64,000 nucleotides of DNA from Plectosphaerella cucumerina (GCA_020746995.1 JAGPXD010000001.1:868001-932000), one strand, 5' to 3'; shown: positions 35,042 to 46,248, numbered from the stretch's first letter. Notes: generated by a model not told the origin, from the sequence alone. A program made the numbers and translations.

Positions 35042-36347
35042 ATGCCATCTCAAAAACCATCAGGTCCTCTGAGACTCCGTGACAAGTGGCTCGAGTTCGT
35101 TGGTGAAGGTTCAGCGAATACTGTCTGGGCCGTTCACTTTACAGAATCCTCCGGCGGCGATGCTGCGACAAGAAAGCTCCGAGACGACTGTAGTAAGTAC
35201 AACTTCACTCCCTGCCCAGAAACACCCCTGACATCCCCCAGACGGCTTCCTCCTTCGCATCCAAAAACACCAAACCGGCCTCGACGGCTCAGACTCCTCC
35301 TTCTCCGCCCACGACCAGCTCTCCTACCTCTCCTCCACCATCCTCCCCCTTTTCAGCCCCGACCCCTCCCTCATCGTCACCCATCGCCCCATCCACCTCG
35401 ATCAGTCCCTCATCGACGAAGCCAACGCCGTCCTCGCCGAGCTCGACGAAAAGCGCGCCGCCCACGATGACGGCAACTCCCACCAGCCACACTCCCACCT
35501 CCCCCTCCGCGGCCGCAAGTTCACCGGCTCCCGCGTCGGCCCCGCTGGCACGCACATGCTGACCGAGGACTTCCGCCCGCGCAACCCCCGCGAGCGCTTC
35601 GCCGAGATCAAGCCAAAGTGGCTCGCCCAGTCGCCCACCGCCCCGCGCGACGCCCGGGTGTGCCGTAACTGCGCTGTTGCTGCCAAGCGCTTCGCCGACG
35701 CCCCTGAGGGCAAGAAGCCTGCGAAATCAGACCCGGAGAAGTACGGTTGTCCGCTGCACCTCGTCTCGTCGCCGCCTGCGCCTGGCGGGGAAGATCCGGC
35801 CGAGAAGGATGCCGCTCCGGGAGACTGGAAGACTCTCGCTGAGCGCATCTTCCGACTGAGCACTTTCGGGCAAGATGCTCAGGACCCGAGGCATGCGCAC
35901 TTTCTCTTCTGGGTTGCGCGACAGCATGAGTTGTTGCGGTATCTCCGTGCCTTGCAGGCGCGCTTTGCCCATGGTGGGACGTTTTTGACGACAACTGAGG
36001 ATAACCCGGATGAGGATTTGCTCCTTGCCATGACACTGCGGGACTGTTCGCTGTTCTTCCGGTATGAGGTGCTCGAAGATGATGCAGAAGTCAACGGCCA
36101 AGTCAAGGAGAAACCCATGAGATTCCGGCTGCTCGACTTCAAGCTTGCCGACCTGGACAAAAAGTCACCCAGCAAGATCCCCAGTTGGCAGGAGACGGAG
36201 CGCGGGTTAATCGATGGCGGCTGGTATGACGGGAAGAAGGACATGCCACATTGCCGGCTCAAGAGGGGGCCACTTGACGAGGGCGACGGCGTAGACACGT
36301 CGAGGCTGAAGGACCACCAGGGTCTGGGCGCCGTGTATGAGGAATAA
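35042..36347 (+). CDS. IPK1: Inositol-pentakisphosphate 2-kinase (IPK1)
   Basis: Two exons: 35042-35192 and 35242-36347 (418 aa). Motifs of the Ins5P 2-kinase family appear in order: LEFVGEGSANTVWAV (nucleotide-binding loop, residues 18-32), FLLRIQKH (beta-3 strand with a basic residue), AEIKPKWL (Lys pair near residues 173-176, the EIKPK signature), Cys/His zinc-like cluster (VCRNCAVAAKRF, YGCPLHLVS), MTLRDCSLFFRY, and RLLDFKLADLDKK near the metal site. The enzyme uses ATP to make InsP6 (phytate) from Ins(1,3,4,5,6)P5, a cofactor for mRNA export and phosphate signalling. It acts mainly in the nucleus. The region downstream of the first intron is long and single-exon. The gene is convergent with the nucleoside transporter. 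Confidence 0.93.
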
Positions 36348-36598
36348 GGGAAAGCACGAGACGTGTGTATTTGTAGCACTGCTCGGAAAAGTGCCACCGT
36401 CGGGCGATCGCTGGACCTTCCGACCTTGATGGGCACGGTTTCACTCCCGGCGGGGCACAGAGAATCGAGGATCTGTGTCATTCAGATTTATTTGCAATTG
36501 CAGTGTTCAACAGAAATAGCAAATGTAAATCGCGCCTGTACCGAAAACGCCATCCAAGCCCAACATCTATCAAGAAAATCTGGTGCAAATTCCAACGT

Positions 36599-38045
36599 CT
36601 AAATGCTCGCCACCGAGAAACTCAGAACACTGCCCGTCGCTAGGCCGGCGACGAGACATAGTCCCATGAAGCCGCCGGCGACCTCACGCTCACCATCGTC
36701 GACCCATTCACCACTTGCCATCATACAACTCGCGCCCAGCCAGCCGTTGGTCAGGCCGAACAGGAACTGCACAATGACGAGGTAGAAGAAGTCGCTCGAT
36801 ATCGCGGCGCCACGACCGCCAATGTTGCAGAGCAGGTACATGGGCAGGAACCCGAGACGAGCGGCAGCAATGGCCAGTAGCACAGGCGGGCGGTGGCGCA
36901 GCGAGAAGGGCAGAGCTGTAGCCATGCGGCCCGCCAGGTCACCAGCGTTCCACATGAAGAAGGCCAGCGGGATGAATGCCTCGGGCTGTAGCAGGCGCGG
37001 CGCATCGCCAGCGGAACCGCGCACTGAGAGGATCTTGCCGGTGAAGACGGGGAAGAACATGGAGGCGGCGAAGCAGAGGGCGACGGCGGCGGAGAGCCAG
37101 CGCAGCTTGCTCAGGAGGGTGAGGAATCCCACCCTCTTGCGGCGAGACTCTGTCGACGTGATGCTCGCAAGGGACGAGGCCATGGCGCGCGACTCGACGA
37201 TTCGGTCATGGCGGTTGATGAGCGGTATGAAGGCCACGAGGGAGATGAGCGAGATGGCGACGGCAGTGAGGAAGTAGATGAAGGCCGAAGTCGAGTCCTT
37301 GGCCTCCTCGTCGTCACCGGCTCCCGCGCCCGCGCCGGGGCGGACGGGAACCGCAAGAACAGAAAAGATCTGTGCGAGGGCGGGCAGCACGCCTGCGACG
37401 CCCTGGCCGGCCATCAGGGCCTGCATGTACTCCGGGCGGCCGAAAGAAGCCGCGAAGGCAAAGGCACCGTTCTGGATGAGGCCGGCGGCATAGGCTGTGC
37501 CGGCGACCATGACCAGCAGAAATCCGAGGTATACAGAGGGCGAGACATCCAGCCAGAGCGAGGTGGAGGCAGTGAGGAGGATGAAGATGCCGGTGTTGAT
37601 GACGAGGGCGAGGTTAATACGGTAGGGGTACGAGGCCTTAGCCTGCATCGAGGTCAGGACGGCCATGGCGCTGAGGTTTGTGATGGTCGAGACGGTGAGG
37701 ATGGCGGATTGGAAGTTCTGGGTGATCCAGACGTCGTCTTGGAAGCGCATTTGGAAGTAGGGCGCTGCGGCGAGGAACATGTTCCTGGGAGGGGGGGGGG
37801 GGGTTAGCTGGGGTCGACAGGTCGGGGAAGGAGAGGGCCAGTGCGTACCAGGCCCAGAGCATGGCCATGCCGAGGAGGGCGAAGATGCCGTACTCGACCC
37901 AGGAGAAGGGCACCTCGTCCCTGCCGTCCTGGAGGAGCGAGGAGCACTCGACGGCGGTGACATCGTCGGCGGAGGGTTCCTCGGCGAGGGGTTGGTAGTC
38001 CTCGCTCTCCAGCTTCTGGCGGAAGAAGCCCCTGATGCGGTCCAT
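36599..38045 (-). CDS. Equilibrative nucleoside transporter (SLC29/FUN26 family)
   Basis: Two minus-strand exons: 37849-38045 and 36599-37784 (460 aa). A cytoplasmic N-terminus of about 48 residues precedes roughly 11 hydrophobic helices. Family signatures: GMAMLWAWNMFLAAAPYFQM in the first helix (PWN-type motif, spanning the splice junction), AAGLIQNGAFAFAASFG in the fourth/fifth helix, a long loop (about 230-300) with an Asp/Glu insert, FFMWNAGDLAGRMAT (conserved D and R), and FLFGLTNGWLGASCMM near the end. Yeast FUN26 acts on the vacuolar membrane; human ENTs at plasma or lysosomal membranes carry nucleosides and bases. Location here is not decided by the sequence. The acceptor is preceded by a long C run. 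Confidence 0.9.
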
Positions 38046-39390
38046 GGTTGTATGTATGATAAGGCTTCGGGGCCTTGGGAAGGGTTCGTTGTCGGGCTAT
38101 CTGTGCATTGAGGATGACGGATATCGGGCTGTCGGACGGGAGGTTCGGGTGGGTTGGAGATGTTGAAGGTCGGACTGTAAACGAGAGTTCTCGTGACCGA
38201 TGCTGCCGTTCGGCGGGTTCCGACAGAATGGATGAATGACCGCGGGGTCTGGCGATATCGGACAAGGGTTCAGGGCTTGCGCCGCCAGCTGTCCGTCATC
38301 TGCGTTGTTCACGGGGTCCGGGGTCGATCGGGTTGACGCCTGGTGATGGGACTTGATGATGCGTTTCGTCCAGTTGCGGCGCGGATGCTTATCGGATTCG
38401 GGTTATCAGCTGAGCCAAGCGTGTCGGCCAATCACCGCTCGGTTGTGTGACCCGCCCCCACTTTGAGAGACAGCAAGCGGTGGTGATGGTTCCGAAGACG
38501 CACACGCTTCCCGCACCATCTCTCCACGACCAAGCCACTCAGCAATGTGCAACGGCTGCCTCGCCGAACGAGAGATGCCGCTTTTCATGCGCCAGAAAGG
38601 TTTAACGGTCAAAAGGACATCTTTTTGACAGCGGCAACTCTGTTCTAGCTGTCCTACCCCGCGTACTCGAGTCGTCAACATGGATCAGGTCGAATCGTCA
38701 ACAAACGTCATGCTGGCTTCTGTGTTCTTAACGCCACTCCTTCAGTCCTATGCATCAGGTAGAGGTCGGGGCCCAGATTGAAGACCCCTCGTAGCTGGTC
38801 CGATGGCATCGGCACAGGTCCTTCAAGGCGGCAGTCAGCATCCATCTGCCGCTCAAGGCACCCTTGGCGTCGGGAACAGATCCCAGTATTAGCGCAGCTC
38901 GTTTCTGCTTCACGAACGACTGGCCCGCGTCTATCCCACTGCCTGAGCATGATACCAAGCTGGCGGTCCGTCCTTGAGGCTTGGGCCCAGGCAGGCCTGC
39001 GGCACGGTTCCATACATACATAACCCCTGCAACGAGGCCATCGGCGCAGAATGCGGCCTATTTCGGGCCACGTCCACAGGGCTGAGCACCTGTAGCACTC
39101 AGGGGTCCAGCTGGCCTCGCCCCCAATGTCGAAAGTCCCCTCGGATATTCGTACCCTGATTGCCCCCCTTGCCGCCGGGGCTTGATGCACCCTGGTTCAA
39201 CGGATTGGGAGGCTGGGCGTCTAATCACCCAATTGTCCCCCCGCAGCGTTTTCTCCCGTTGTCACCCTCCTGTCGCGACAATCTGCTCAGCGATCTACTC
39301 TCCGCAACTCCGACTTCACGTCTTGGACGATCACGCCTACCATACCAGAAGCGAGCTGCACCGGGTCCAGTCCTGCCTGGAGGACCAAAC
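38046..39390. other. Intergenic region at the boundary of the core and accessory blocks
   Basis: 1.3 kb between the divergent transporter and stalked membrane protein. Frames inside are short. A frame beginning at 39160 is continuous with the next CDS but its extra 77 codons are Pro/Leu/Arg-rich without a signal peptide and are taken as leader sequence. Confidence 0.5.
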
Positions 39391-40631
39391 ATGGTCATCA
39401 TCACCAGTCAGAGCGGCGTGGTCCTCGGCCCCCTCACCACCGTCTGGGTGCCGCCAGCAACATGCACCGCCATCCTGCCCCTTTGCGCGACCTGCGACGT
39501 CGGCTTTCAAGGCCAGATGTGCGAGTTGAGAGATGACGGCCTGGGCTACGCCCGCGACAACACGGACTGCTGGCCTCCAGTCCTGTCCAAGGTCGCCTCG
39601 CCAAACCCACCCTTCCTTGGATGGGGCTTCTACTCCCCAGGTCTCGAGTGCCCGACAGGATACACATCGGCATGTACAGCCGAGTACGGCCATCGGCCAG
39701 ACTGGCAGAACCAGTTCGACCTCGTCCCTGGGGAGACCGCCATCGGGTGCTGTCCAGAGTGAGTCCCCGGCCATCGCGCTGTCTAGGCGAACCCGAGCTT
39801 TCTGGCTAACAATTGCGCAGTGGCTACCAATGCACCAACTACTACGGCAACACCTGCATCCAAGTCGCCTCAACCACCACCGTTGCTGTCGAGACGGGCG
39901 CCTGCTCAGGGAACGACTTCACCGGGATAGAAGTCGCCTCATTCCCCGACATCATCACCCGCACCGAGTCCCTCGGCGGCGATTCGAGCAACCCACCGAC
40001 GGCAGTGCAGACGGTCACGGAGCTGCGCACCATGACGCTTCTTGCGCCCATGTTCCAGATCAACTTCCAGTCCACCGATCTTCCGGACTACACCAGCACC
40101 GTCTCAACAACAGGCACGACCTCTGAATCGACCACAACGCAAAGCTCGGCGACAACGGCCACGACGGCCGGTGCTTCTGCCGGCGCCGAAAACGCCGGCC
40201 TCTCAGGCGGCGCCGAAATCGGCGTCATCGTCGGTTCCATCGCTGGAGGATTGGTTCTCCTCGCTCTCGTCGCGTGGGGCAGCTTCCGGTGGAGGCAGCA
40301 ACGCAGCGCCGCTGCGCAGCCTGCAGCGGTGGCAGCAGTAGCAGCCAGCGCATGGGGACAGCCACCGCAGGCCCAGTACCACCAGATGTACCCGCAGCAG
40401 CAGCAGTCCTCGGAATACTACGACTACAGCGGCTGGGGCGCCGCGGGGCCTGTCGAGCTGGACAGAGGACAGGGCACGCCAGCAGAGTTGGACCGAGGGG
40501 AGGGTTTGCCGGCGGAGCTGGGCCGTGGTCAAGGCACACCGGCTGAGATGTCGACGTACACGGATGACTCGAGGGGGCATAGTCCGTACAAGCCGCCAGG
40601 GTCAGACGGGGGTTACTACCAGTATCGGTAG
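39391..40631 (+). CDS. Fungal membrane protein with Cys-rich ectodomain, Ser/Thr stalk and one membrane span
   Basis: Two exons: 39391-39758 and 39821-40631 (392 aa). The N-terminal domain has a regular Cys pattern (TCTAILPLCATCDVGF, MCELRDD, DCWPP, LECPTGYTSAC, IGCCPDGYQC), with the splice junction inside CCPDGYQC. A Ser/Thr-rich stalk (STVSTTGTTSESTTTQSSAT) precedes one hydrophobic helix (IGVIVGSIAGGLVLLALVAW) with a basic stop FRWR. The cytoplasmic tail is rich in Ala, Gln and Tyr and contains a three-copy decapeptide repeat. This architecture is common in ascomycete surface proteins of unknown function; it resembles wall-stress-sensor topology but lacks a WSC domain. No signal peptide is visible at the chosen start, so the true start may lie further upstream (frame open to 39160). 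Confidence 0.75.
40455..40544 (+). repeat. Three in-frame 30-bp repeats coding for ELDRGQGTPA-like decapeptides
   Basis: The tail of the stalked membrane protein contains ELDRGQGTPA, ELDRGEGLPA and ELGRGQGTPA in tandem, each exactly ten codons. The DNA copies have diverged, so the repeat is not recent. Confidence 0.85.
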
Positions 40632-41301
40632 TGTGAGGTCTATGGACGTTGTTGCTGCAGACTTTCGCCGTGAAGGCATCTGGGGGACTTTGTCGGGACG
40701 GACATCCATCCTTCACTCAAATGAGAGCCCTCCCAACAGCTTGCCAGCGCCACCGTTACGTGCCTGGCGCCTTGTCCCTGCCTGACAACGCCATGTGTCG
40801 GTCAGGTACCTAGCTATTATCATCCCCTGCAGGTAGCGCACGTTTCAACAAGACCGCCGCGGCAATCCGTAAGGGACGTGGAGGTTGAATCGGCTGAAGT
40901 CTGCGACAAGGCTTGCAAAGCCGCACAGGCTACTCTAAGCCTCTGGGGATTCATAATTAACATAGCTGGTAAATTTTTGACAGGCGCTGCCCCTGTCCGC
41001 CACATGGCCGAGTTGTGGGAGTTGAGTTGACCACACTCAGAGCCACACAACGCCTCCATTCAAATAAGCTGTGTTTTTCTTCTCAAGCCACCTCAACCTT
41101 CGGTTCTCAGTCACTAAGAAGGCCGTCCCCTTCGTCTGTTCTCTTTTTAATCCCTCTCATCATCGATTCAAACCTCTTACGACTTTTGCCAAGGTCGACG
41201 TTCTCCAAGTTTTGCCAGCTTTCTCCCTCAGTACTCGTCAAACTGTCTTCTTTACAAAGAACAGCAGTCCTACAATAGGTACCACCATCAACACCACCGC
41301 C
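40632..41301. other. Intergenic region
   Basis: 670 bp between two plus-strand genes. An ACCTAG-containing motif (GGTACCTAG) lies near 40805. The pyrimidine-rich, AT-richer stretch 41070-41290 probably contains the next gene's leader. Confidence 0.5.
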
Positions 41302-42309
41302 ATGGAACCCTTCAAAGTGGTCGAGATGACCATCCGTCGCTCATTAAACACTGTCATTTTCCGAATCCTGACGACCAAGTCCGTCACCTTCAAATACCTC
41401 ATCACCCGCAAGATGGACTTCGCCATGGCCGAATCCCATACATCCAAAGACTTCGCCTTCGATACAGTCCCCCTCGGGGACTGGAATGCCGGAAAACTTG
41501 TTGAAGTGGATGGGCGTCTCGTGCTGGATCAGACGGACAAAATCGATCTTGAGAGCGGAGCGGTGTGGCATCCCAAGAAGATCGACGAGCTCGACCTTCC
41601 CCAGCAGCTCGACGGTTATGACTTCACCAGCGACTGGCAGTGCCAAGGGCATGAGACAGGCAAAATCATCCCCACACCCAGTGTACTTGCTGCCGACTGC
41701 CGCACGGCCATCTGCCTCTACACTTGGAACCCGTCAATCACTACTCCCAATGAAGAAAGCATCATCTATCAGCTGGTTGCTGGCTCCGGCATCGCCCCCA
41801 AGTTTCTGGGCCACATCACAGAGAACAGAGACCGCATCATCGGCTACGTCGTGGAAAAGATCCACGGCCGTGCCGCCACTGCGGCCGACTACCCTCAATG
41901 CCGGGCCGCCCTATCCATCCTCCATCGTCTGGGTATCAAGTACGGCAGAATCACAAGTAATTCGTTCATCGTCGAAGAAGACACGGGCCGCGTCTACCTC
42001 TCAGGCTTCTCCAACGCAAGTCTCTACGGCACAGCCGATGACGTCTACATGAAGGAGCAGTTTTACCTTGCGGACGTCCTTGGCATCGATGCCCACCGAA
42101 AAGAACAGGCAGGTCTGGAAGATGCGCAGCGCAAGGAACGAGAAGCCCGCCGCGACGCCGAAGCCAGCAAAGAAAACGAGACACCCACCCGCCCCGGGCT
42201 CGGCCAACGCAGGTCGAGCAGGCTGCAGAGGCTGTGCCGTCGCTTCACTCAAAAAGAACACAAGAACTGGGCTTCTGTGTTCACGAGTACCGACAAGGGC
42301 AGGATTTGA
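41302..42309 (+). CDS. Protein kinase-like fold protein lacking catalytic residues (fungal 'alpha-galactosidase A'-labelled family)
   Basis: One exon, 335 aa from the ATG at 41302 (context ACCACCGCCATGG); an in-frame ATG at 41071 would add 77 residues. A kinase-like core lies at about residues 130-265: ESIIYQLVAGSGIAPKFLGH, IGYVVEKIHGRAATAADYPQ, LHRLGIKYGRITSNSFIVEE, and RVYLSGFSNASLYG. Proteins of this fungal group, often mislabelled alpha-galactosidase A, usually keep HGDLN..NFIV and LIDFE; here these read YGRITSNSFIV and LSGFSNA, so both key Asp residues are absent, which suggests a pseudokinase. The C-terminus is basic with a coiled segment (KEQAGLEDAQRKEREARRDA). The last codons and stop lie on top of an antisense tRNA gene. 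Confidence 0.68.
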   Translation: MEPFKVVEMTIRRSLNTVIFRILTTKSVTFKYLITRKMDFAMAESHTSKDFAFDTVPLGDWNAGKLVEVDGRLVLDQTDKIDLESGAVWHPKKIDELDLPQQLDGYDFTSDWQCQGHETGKIIPTPSVLAADCRTAICLYTWNPSITTPNEESIIYQLVAGSGIAPKFLGHITENRDRIIGYVVEKIHGRAATAADYPQCRAALSILHRLGIKYGRITSNSFIVEEDTGRVYLSGFSNASLYGTADDVYMKEQFYLADVLGIDAHRKEQAGLEDAQRKEREARRDAEASKENETPTRPGLGQRRSSRLQRLCRRFTQKEHKNWASVFTSTDKGRI

Positions 42310-42403
42310 ACCTACGCGGGCGAACCCAACCGATGGCCGAAGAGAAACCGGGGAAACCGGGGCTCGTTCGAGTCTGTCGCCTTAACCACTCGGCCCCTTT
42401 GCC
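42291..42403 (-). tRNA. tRNA-Ser (anticodon CGA) with a 32-nt intron, somewhat degenerate
   Basis: 5' exon 42403-42367, intron 42366-42335, 3' exon 42334-42291. A box GGGCCGAGTGG, B box GGTTCAAATCC. The D-arm, anticodon loop CTCGAA, long variable arm (GGGTTCGCCC) and T-arm (GTAGG/CCTGC) fit tRNA-Ser. The intron sits after position 37, and its TTCG can pair with the CGAA of the anticodon, as in nuclear pre-tRNAs. Three oddities: an A-C mismatch at acceptor pair 6:67, G instead of U at position 8, and an A-G mismatch in the anticodon stem (29:41). It may therefore be a decaying copy. Its 3' end overlaps the antisense stop codon of the kinase-like gene. Confidence 0.78.
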
Positions 42404-42654
42404 TGAATTTTGGGTGGAGGGCCATGATGGAAGTGGCGCAATGTACTGGGGAGTATAATTGAATGGGAGTTGTTGGGCGTTTTGCAAGGCTTCAAAGCTC
42501 ATAGCGATGTTTCTTCTGGGGGGCGTAGGCGAATCGCTCTACTCATGGGTAAATCCTATGCCAACAGTTTTGTCTGCGTTGAAAAAGCTAGGTACTGAAA
42601 TCAAACGTCCGGCTTTTCACTCTTGATATCTTGTCTATGAGTCCTATGATTGCT

Positions 42655-44616
42655 CTACTCGAGGGGGTAAACAACAACGCGGTCCAGATCAGCGCCCTTG
42701 CAATCAGTGCCATTCGTAAACCCACCAACACGCAGTGTGTTCTTGCCCTGCTTCAAGGGCAACTTGATGGTCGCGGACAGCAGCGTGCCCTTGTGCGTGG
42801 ACCTCTGGGGGATCTTGTGCACTTGCTTGTCATCTCCGTTGACGATGATTCTGCTGAAGCGACGAAGCTGCCATGTACCACCGATGCGATCAGGCTGACC
42901 GTACGCTAGTCTGGGGTTAGCAACAGGACCTAGTGTAGTTGTGATAGGAGACTCACGCTGATCGCCGTAACCCATGTCATCAATGTCTGTGAGAGAGTGA
43001 GCATGATTATCTGAGGCAAGATTGGGGGAGCTTACTTTGATAGTAGAACGAAACCCACTGGTCACCTCCTTGACCGTCCACCGTCAGGGTGATGCCGCTT
43101 TCGTCGCCGTGAATGCCTGTGGCGATTACGCCATGGCTCGCAAAGTTCTGTGGGCGGCTCGGGTTAGTTTCTGCCATCGCAAAGGAGGAACCCAGCTTAA
43201 CTCACGGCTTCTTGAAGGAAGGCTCCGCCACGGAGCTCCCCGTCCTTGGAGTAATACGACGCGCCCTCGACTGGAGCCCATTCACCGGTTTCACTGGAGA
43301 AATTAGTTAGAACTTGTCTCAGCAATGGTTGACCGGATCTTCTCACGTGTTGAGATCGTAAACGTCGTGCCAAAGTAGCTTCATGTCTCGCTTTTCCTCA
43401 TCGATCTCAATGGGTAGCCAGACATTCCGACTGTCCCAGATGGAGTTCATGTCCCACTGGCAAAATGTCAGAAGTGTCTCAAGGGTACATGTTCGCGGCC
43501 TGTCGTACCTGGTCACCCATGTAGATGTGCGTCGTCTTCTTCGTTCCGGCGAAACGCCAAGAAAACCCGGATTGGGTGCTAAAGGTGCGTGTGTACGGCG
43601 GGGCGATGAAGAATGGCTGGGACCAGGGGCCCTTGAGGGAATCTGCGCGCATGGCGATGGAGTCTGGAGAGAGTATTAGTATCTGCATCGGTCACGGGTT
43701 CCATCCAGGAAGTCTCACTGTTTGGACGGTACCCTGTCTTGTGGCTCATGATGGCGAAATAGCTGCGGTCTGTTTGGATGATCGTAGGCGCTTCAAAATC
43801 GTACTTCTTGAAACAGTGAACCACCTCAGTGAGCTCAGTGAGATCATCGTTGAAAGCACTGATGAAAACATCGCGACCATCAACACCATCGCCGCTAGAG
43901 TACATTGCGTATGACTTGCCATCCTTGTAGTCGGTAAAGATACCGAAATCTTGGGATGGTGTTCCGAGGGGCTGGACAGCGTTTTGAAACTTATAAGGAC
44001 CCGCGATGTGATCTGCGATTGCGAATCCTTGCGCAAGACGAGAGTATTTATCATCGTCCGCATGCCAGAACATCTAGAGGGGGTGTCAACATGGTGGCCA
44101 GTAGCTGGAATGACCTTGGCAGACTCACGTGGTACTTGCTAGTCTTCTTGTTGAAGATGACCTTTGGCCTCTGCATGACACCCTTAGGAGACAGCCACTC
44201 ATGGCCCTCCTGAGGCTCTGGGATGAATCAGCAACCTGATCAACTTCCCCGAAGAAACACCACGTACCTAATGCCAGCCCATGGAATTCCCACGTGGCCA
44301 GATCCGGCGAGCTGTACACAGACACGCCACCGCCCTCATGCTGATCCTCGGTCTTGTACTCTCCAAACCAGTAGAAACGGCCAGTCTCATGGTCAACCGT
44401 CAAGCCGCCAGCATGAGCATTGAAGACGTTTCCGGCTGTGTCGAGCCATGTGGCTCCGGGGACAATCCAGACTGCATTCGCGTGAGCTTCGGTATCAGAG
44501 AGACAGGGAAAATTGTGCCATACCCATGACTGTGGCTGATTATACGGGGGTACAAGCTGCTGTGGTTGTAATGCCGAGGCTTGACCTGACCAATTTACCA
44601 ACTGATATATGTCCAA
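42655..44616 (-). CDS. Glycoside hydrolase family 43 (galactan 1,3-beta-galactosidase-like) with C-terminal CBM35-like module
   Basis: Nine minus-strand exons: 44268-44616, 44129-44217, 43719-44073, 43509-43663, 43347-43456, 43206-43293, 43036-43147, 42957-42986, 42655-42905. All phases agree; one intron carries a perfect TACTAAT branch site. The five-blade GH43 core shows PGATWLDTAGNVFNAHAGG, RFYWFGEYKT, FWHADDDKYSRLA, SQDFGIFTDYKDGKSYAMYS and a likely general acid Glu in FEAPTII, features of the exo-beta-1,3-galactanase branch that trims arabinogalactan side chains. The C-terminal 130 residues (SYYSKDGELRGGAFLQ; TLRVGGFTNGTDCKGADLDR) resemble a CBM35-type sugar-binding module. The start is uncertain: the first in-frame ATG (44616) gives no signal peptide, which is unusual for this family. 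A further 5' exon may be missed. Confidence 0.8.
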
Positions 44617-46248
44617 CTGCGAAAGTCCGAATTTCCGTGAATTGTTCCGGTCAGATCACAATGTGTCCCATCACAACTCTGCAAACAGACCACGACACAG
44701 CAACGCCCAAAGTAAATTCTCTGGTCTTGGATCTCGGCCCAGAAAGACCCGAGCCGGTCGGTCCATGACCGAGGTGCATCTTGGCACTCGCCTTGGCACC
44801 AACGGTCATCTAGTTCCGCTGCCCCGCGTCACGCCAACGGGCTAGCGTAGTAGATCCAGGAAAACGCAAAATCGACCCCCCTGGGAAATGCTGTGCTTCG
44901 AAAGCGGGTTGCGGGCGTAATTATCCACGGAATGGCGCCTGCTGATTTCTCTTGGTAGATCCTTGCCTCGTAAAGGCTGGGCTGCAATCTGTCCCCGCAA
45001 AGCACGATGCATTTGCCCAAGCGTGGCGGAGCATCGAATCTCCGTTTTGACCCTGCTTCGTCTTGTTTTGCTCCGAGATGCAGCTCCGAGATGCGGCAGA
45101 GAAGTGTTGGCAGGCGTGGGAGGTGCAGAGGAGTGCAAGACGTGCAGCACGATGTTACGTGGAGGCATGTGCCGGGGTTCATCTCCATCAAACCTCAGAG
45201 GCCGACACGACACGTTCATCAAAAGTCCAAACAACAGCATCTCTTCCCACGGGTGATTTTCTTCCATTTTAGCCATACGAGACTGGCAAATCGGCCAGTA
45301 GTGAGCCTTCAAGCCCGCCCTCGCTGCCATGACAAACAAGCCAGAGAGCACGGTGCTTCCCCCACACTGCTCTCGCTCCTAAATGACTCGAGCGAACGAA
45401 CCATCATCAAAACACTCTGCCCTCTGGATGGCGCGCCTCGGGCCTGTCACACCGACACTCCCTTGGCCTTGACGTCGACGACGGGAAACCCCAGTGTGGC
45501 GCTCGCCTGGCGCATGTGATGAGGGCCAAGAGCATTGGCGCACATAAACAGGGCAAAGATTCGCAGCGGGACTCGGTTTATCGCAGTGCCGGCCCCTTTC
45601 GTCAAGGGTCATCTATTGGCTCACGGGGCAAATCTAGATCTCCCTTTGGCCGGGGGCCTGCAGCACACCCCCGGACGGGGGGGCTGTGTACGCGGGAGTT
45701 TGACCAAGCCCAACCACCAACGCCAAGGAAACACCATCTACACTTTTGGGGCACCAAGCCTGTCGTTGGACTGGTTGGATGCGGGGAATCAAGGGGGAAA
45801 CAGCTTGGGATGGCCATGGCGCACGAGGAGCTCGGGTCGGTTTCTCCCGAGACGTAACCTCGCTTGAGGCACGTTGTCGTTGATCGAGACCGCTTCGAGG
45901 TGACTGTCCGACGGACCTGGCCGGCCAAGCCTTCGCTTGATGGCTTTCGTCCACGGTGACCCCAGATCCCCCCGCCTTTCCCAGCGAGCTGTCTCGCCCC
46001 GCCCCCGCCCTTTGCCTTGAGCCAGTCGGTTGGTGGCTGGAGGTAGGATCACGGGATGGCTGCAAGGCCTACCTTGGCGGTTCAGGAGTCGGGATACCTG
46101 TAGGCGAAGGGCGTCCGGCAAGGGCCGAGTATATAGAAGACGAGTCGCTCGCCTCCTCACTGTTCCAATCGTTACTCGCCTCCCCCAGTCTTCTCCCCCC
46201 TCCCACCAGCAGGCCTCTTTCTCCTTAGAAGCCTGTGCCCTCTCAACC
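44617..46248. other. Divergent intergenic region, GH43 / sugar transporter
   Basis: 1.6 kb between a glycan-degrading enzyme and a sugar transporter gene, so any regulator of both would bind here. Frames inside are short. The last 120 bp contain the transporter's TATA box and CT-rich leader. Confidence 0.55.
46130..46136 (+). promoter_or_regulatory. Probable TATA box of the sugar transporter gene
   Basis: TATATAG lies 119 bp upstream of the ATG at 46249 and is followed by a pyrimidine-rich stretch (46155-46215), the usual layout of a strongly expressed ascomycete promoter. Confidence 0.6.

Noticed and set aside
39160..39390. Upstream in-frame start for the stalked membrane protein
   Set aside because: The extra 77 residues are polar and Pro/Arg-rich without a signal peptide, so they look like untranslated leader.
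42906..42956. Upstream CAG acceptor in the last GH43 intron
   Set aside because: It gives an immediate stop codon; the TAG acceptor four bases later restores PYGQPDRIGG.
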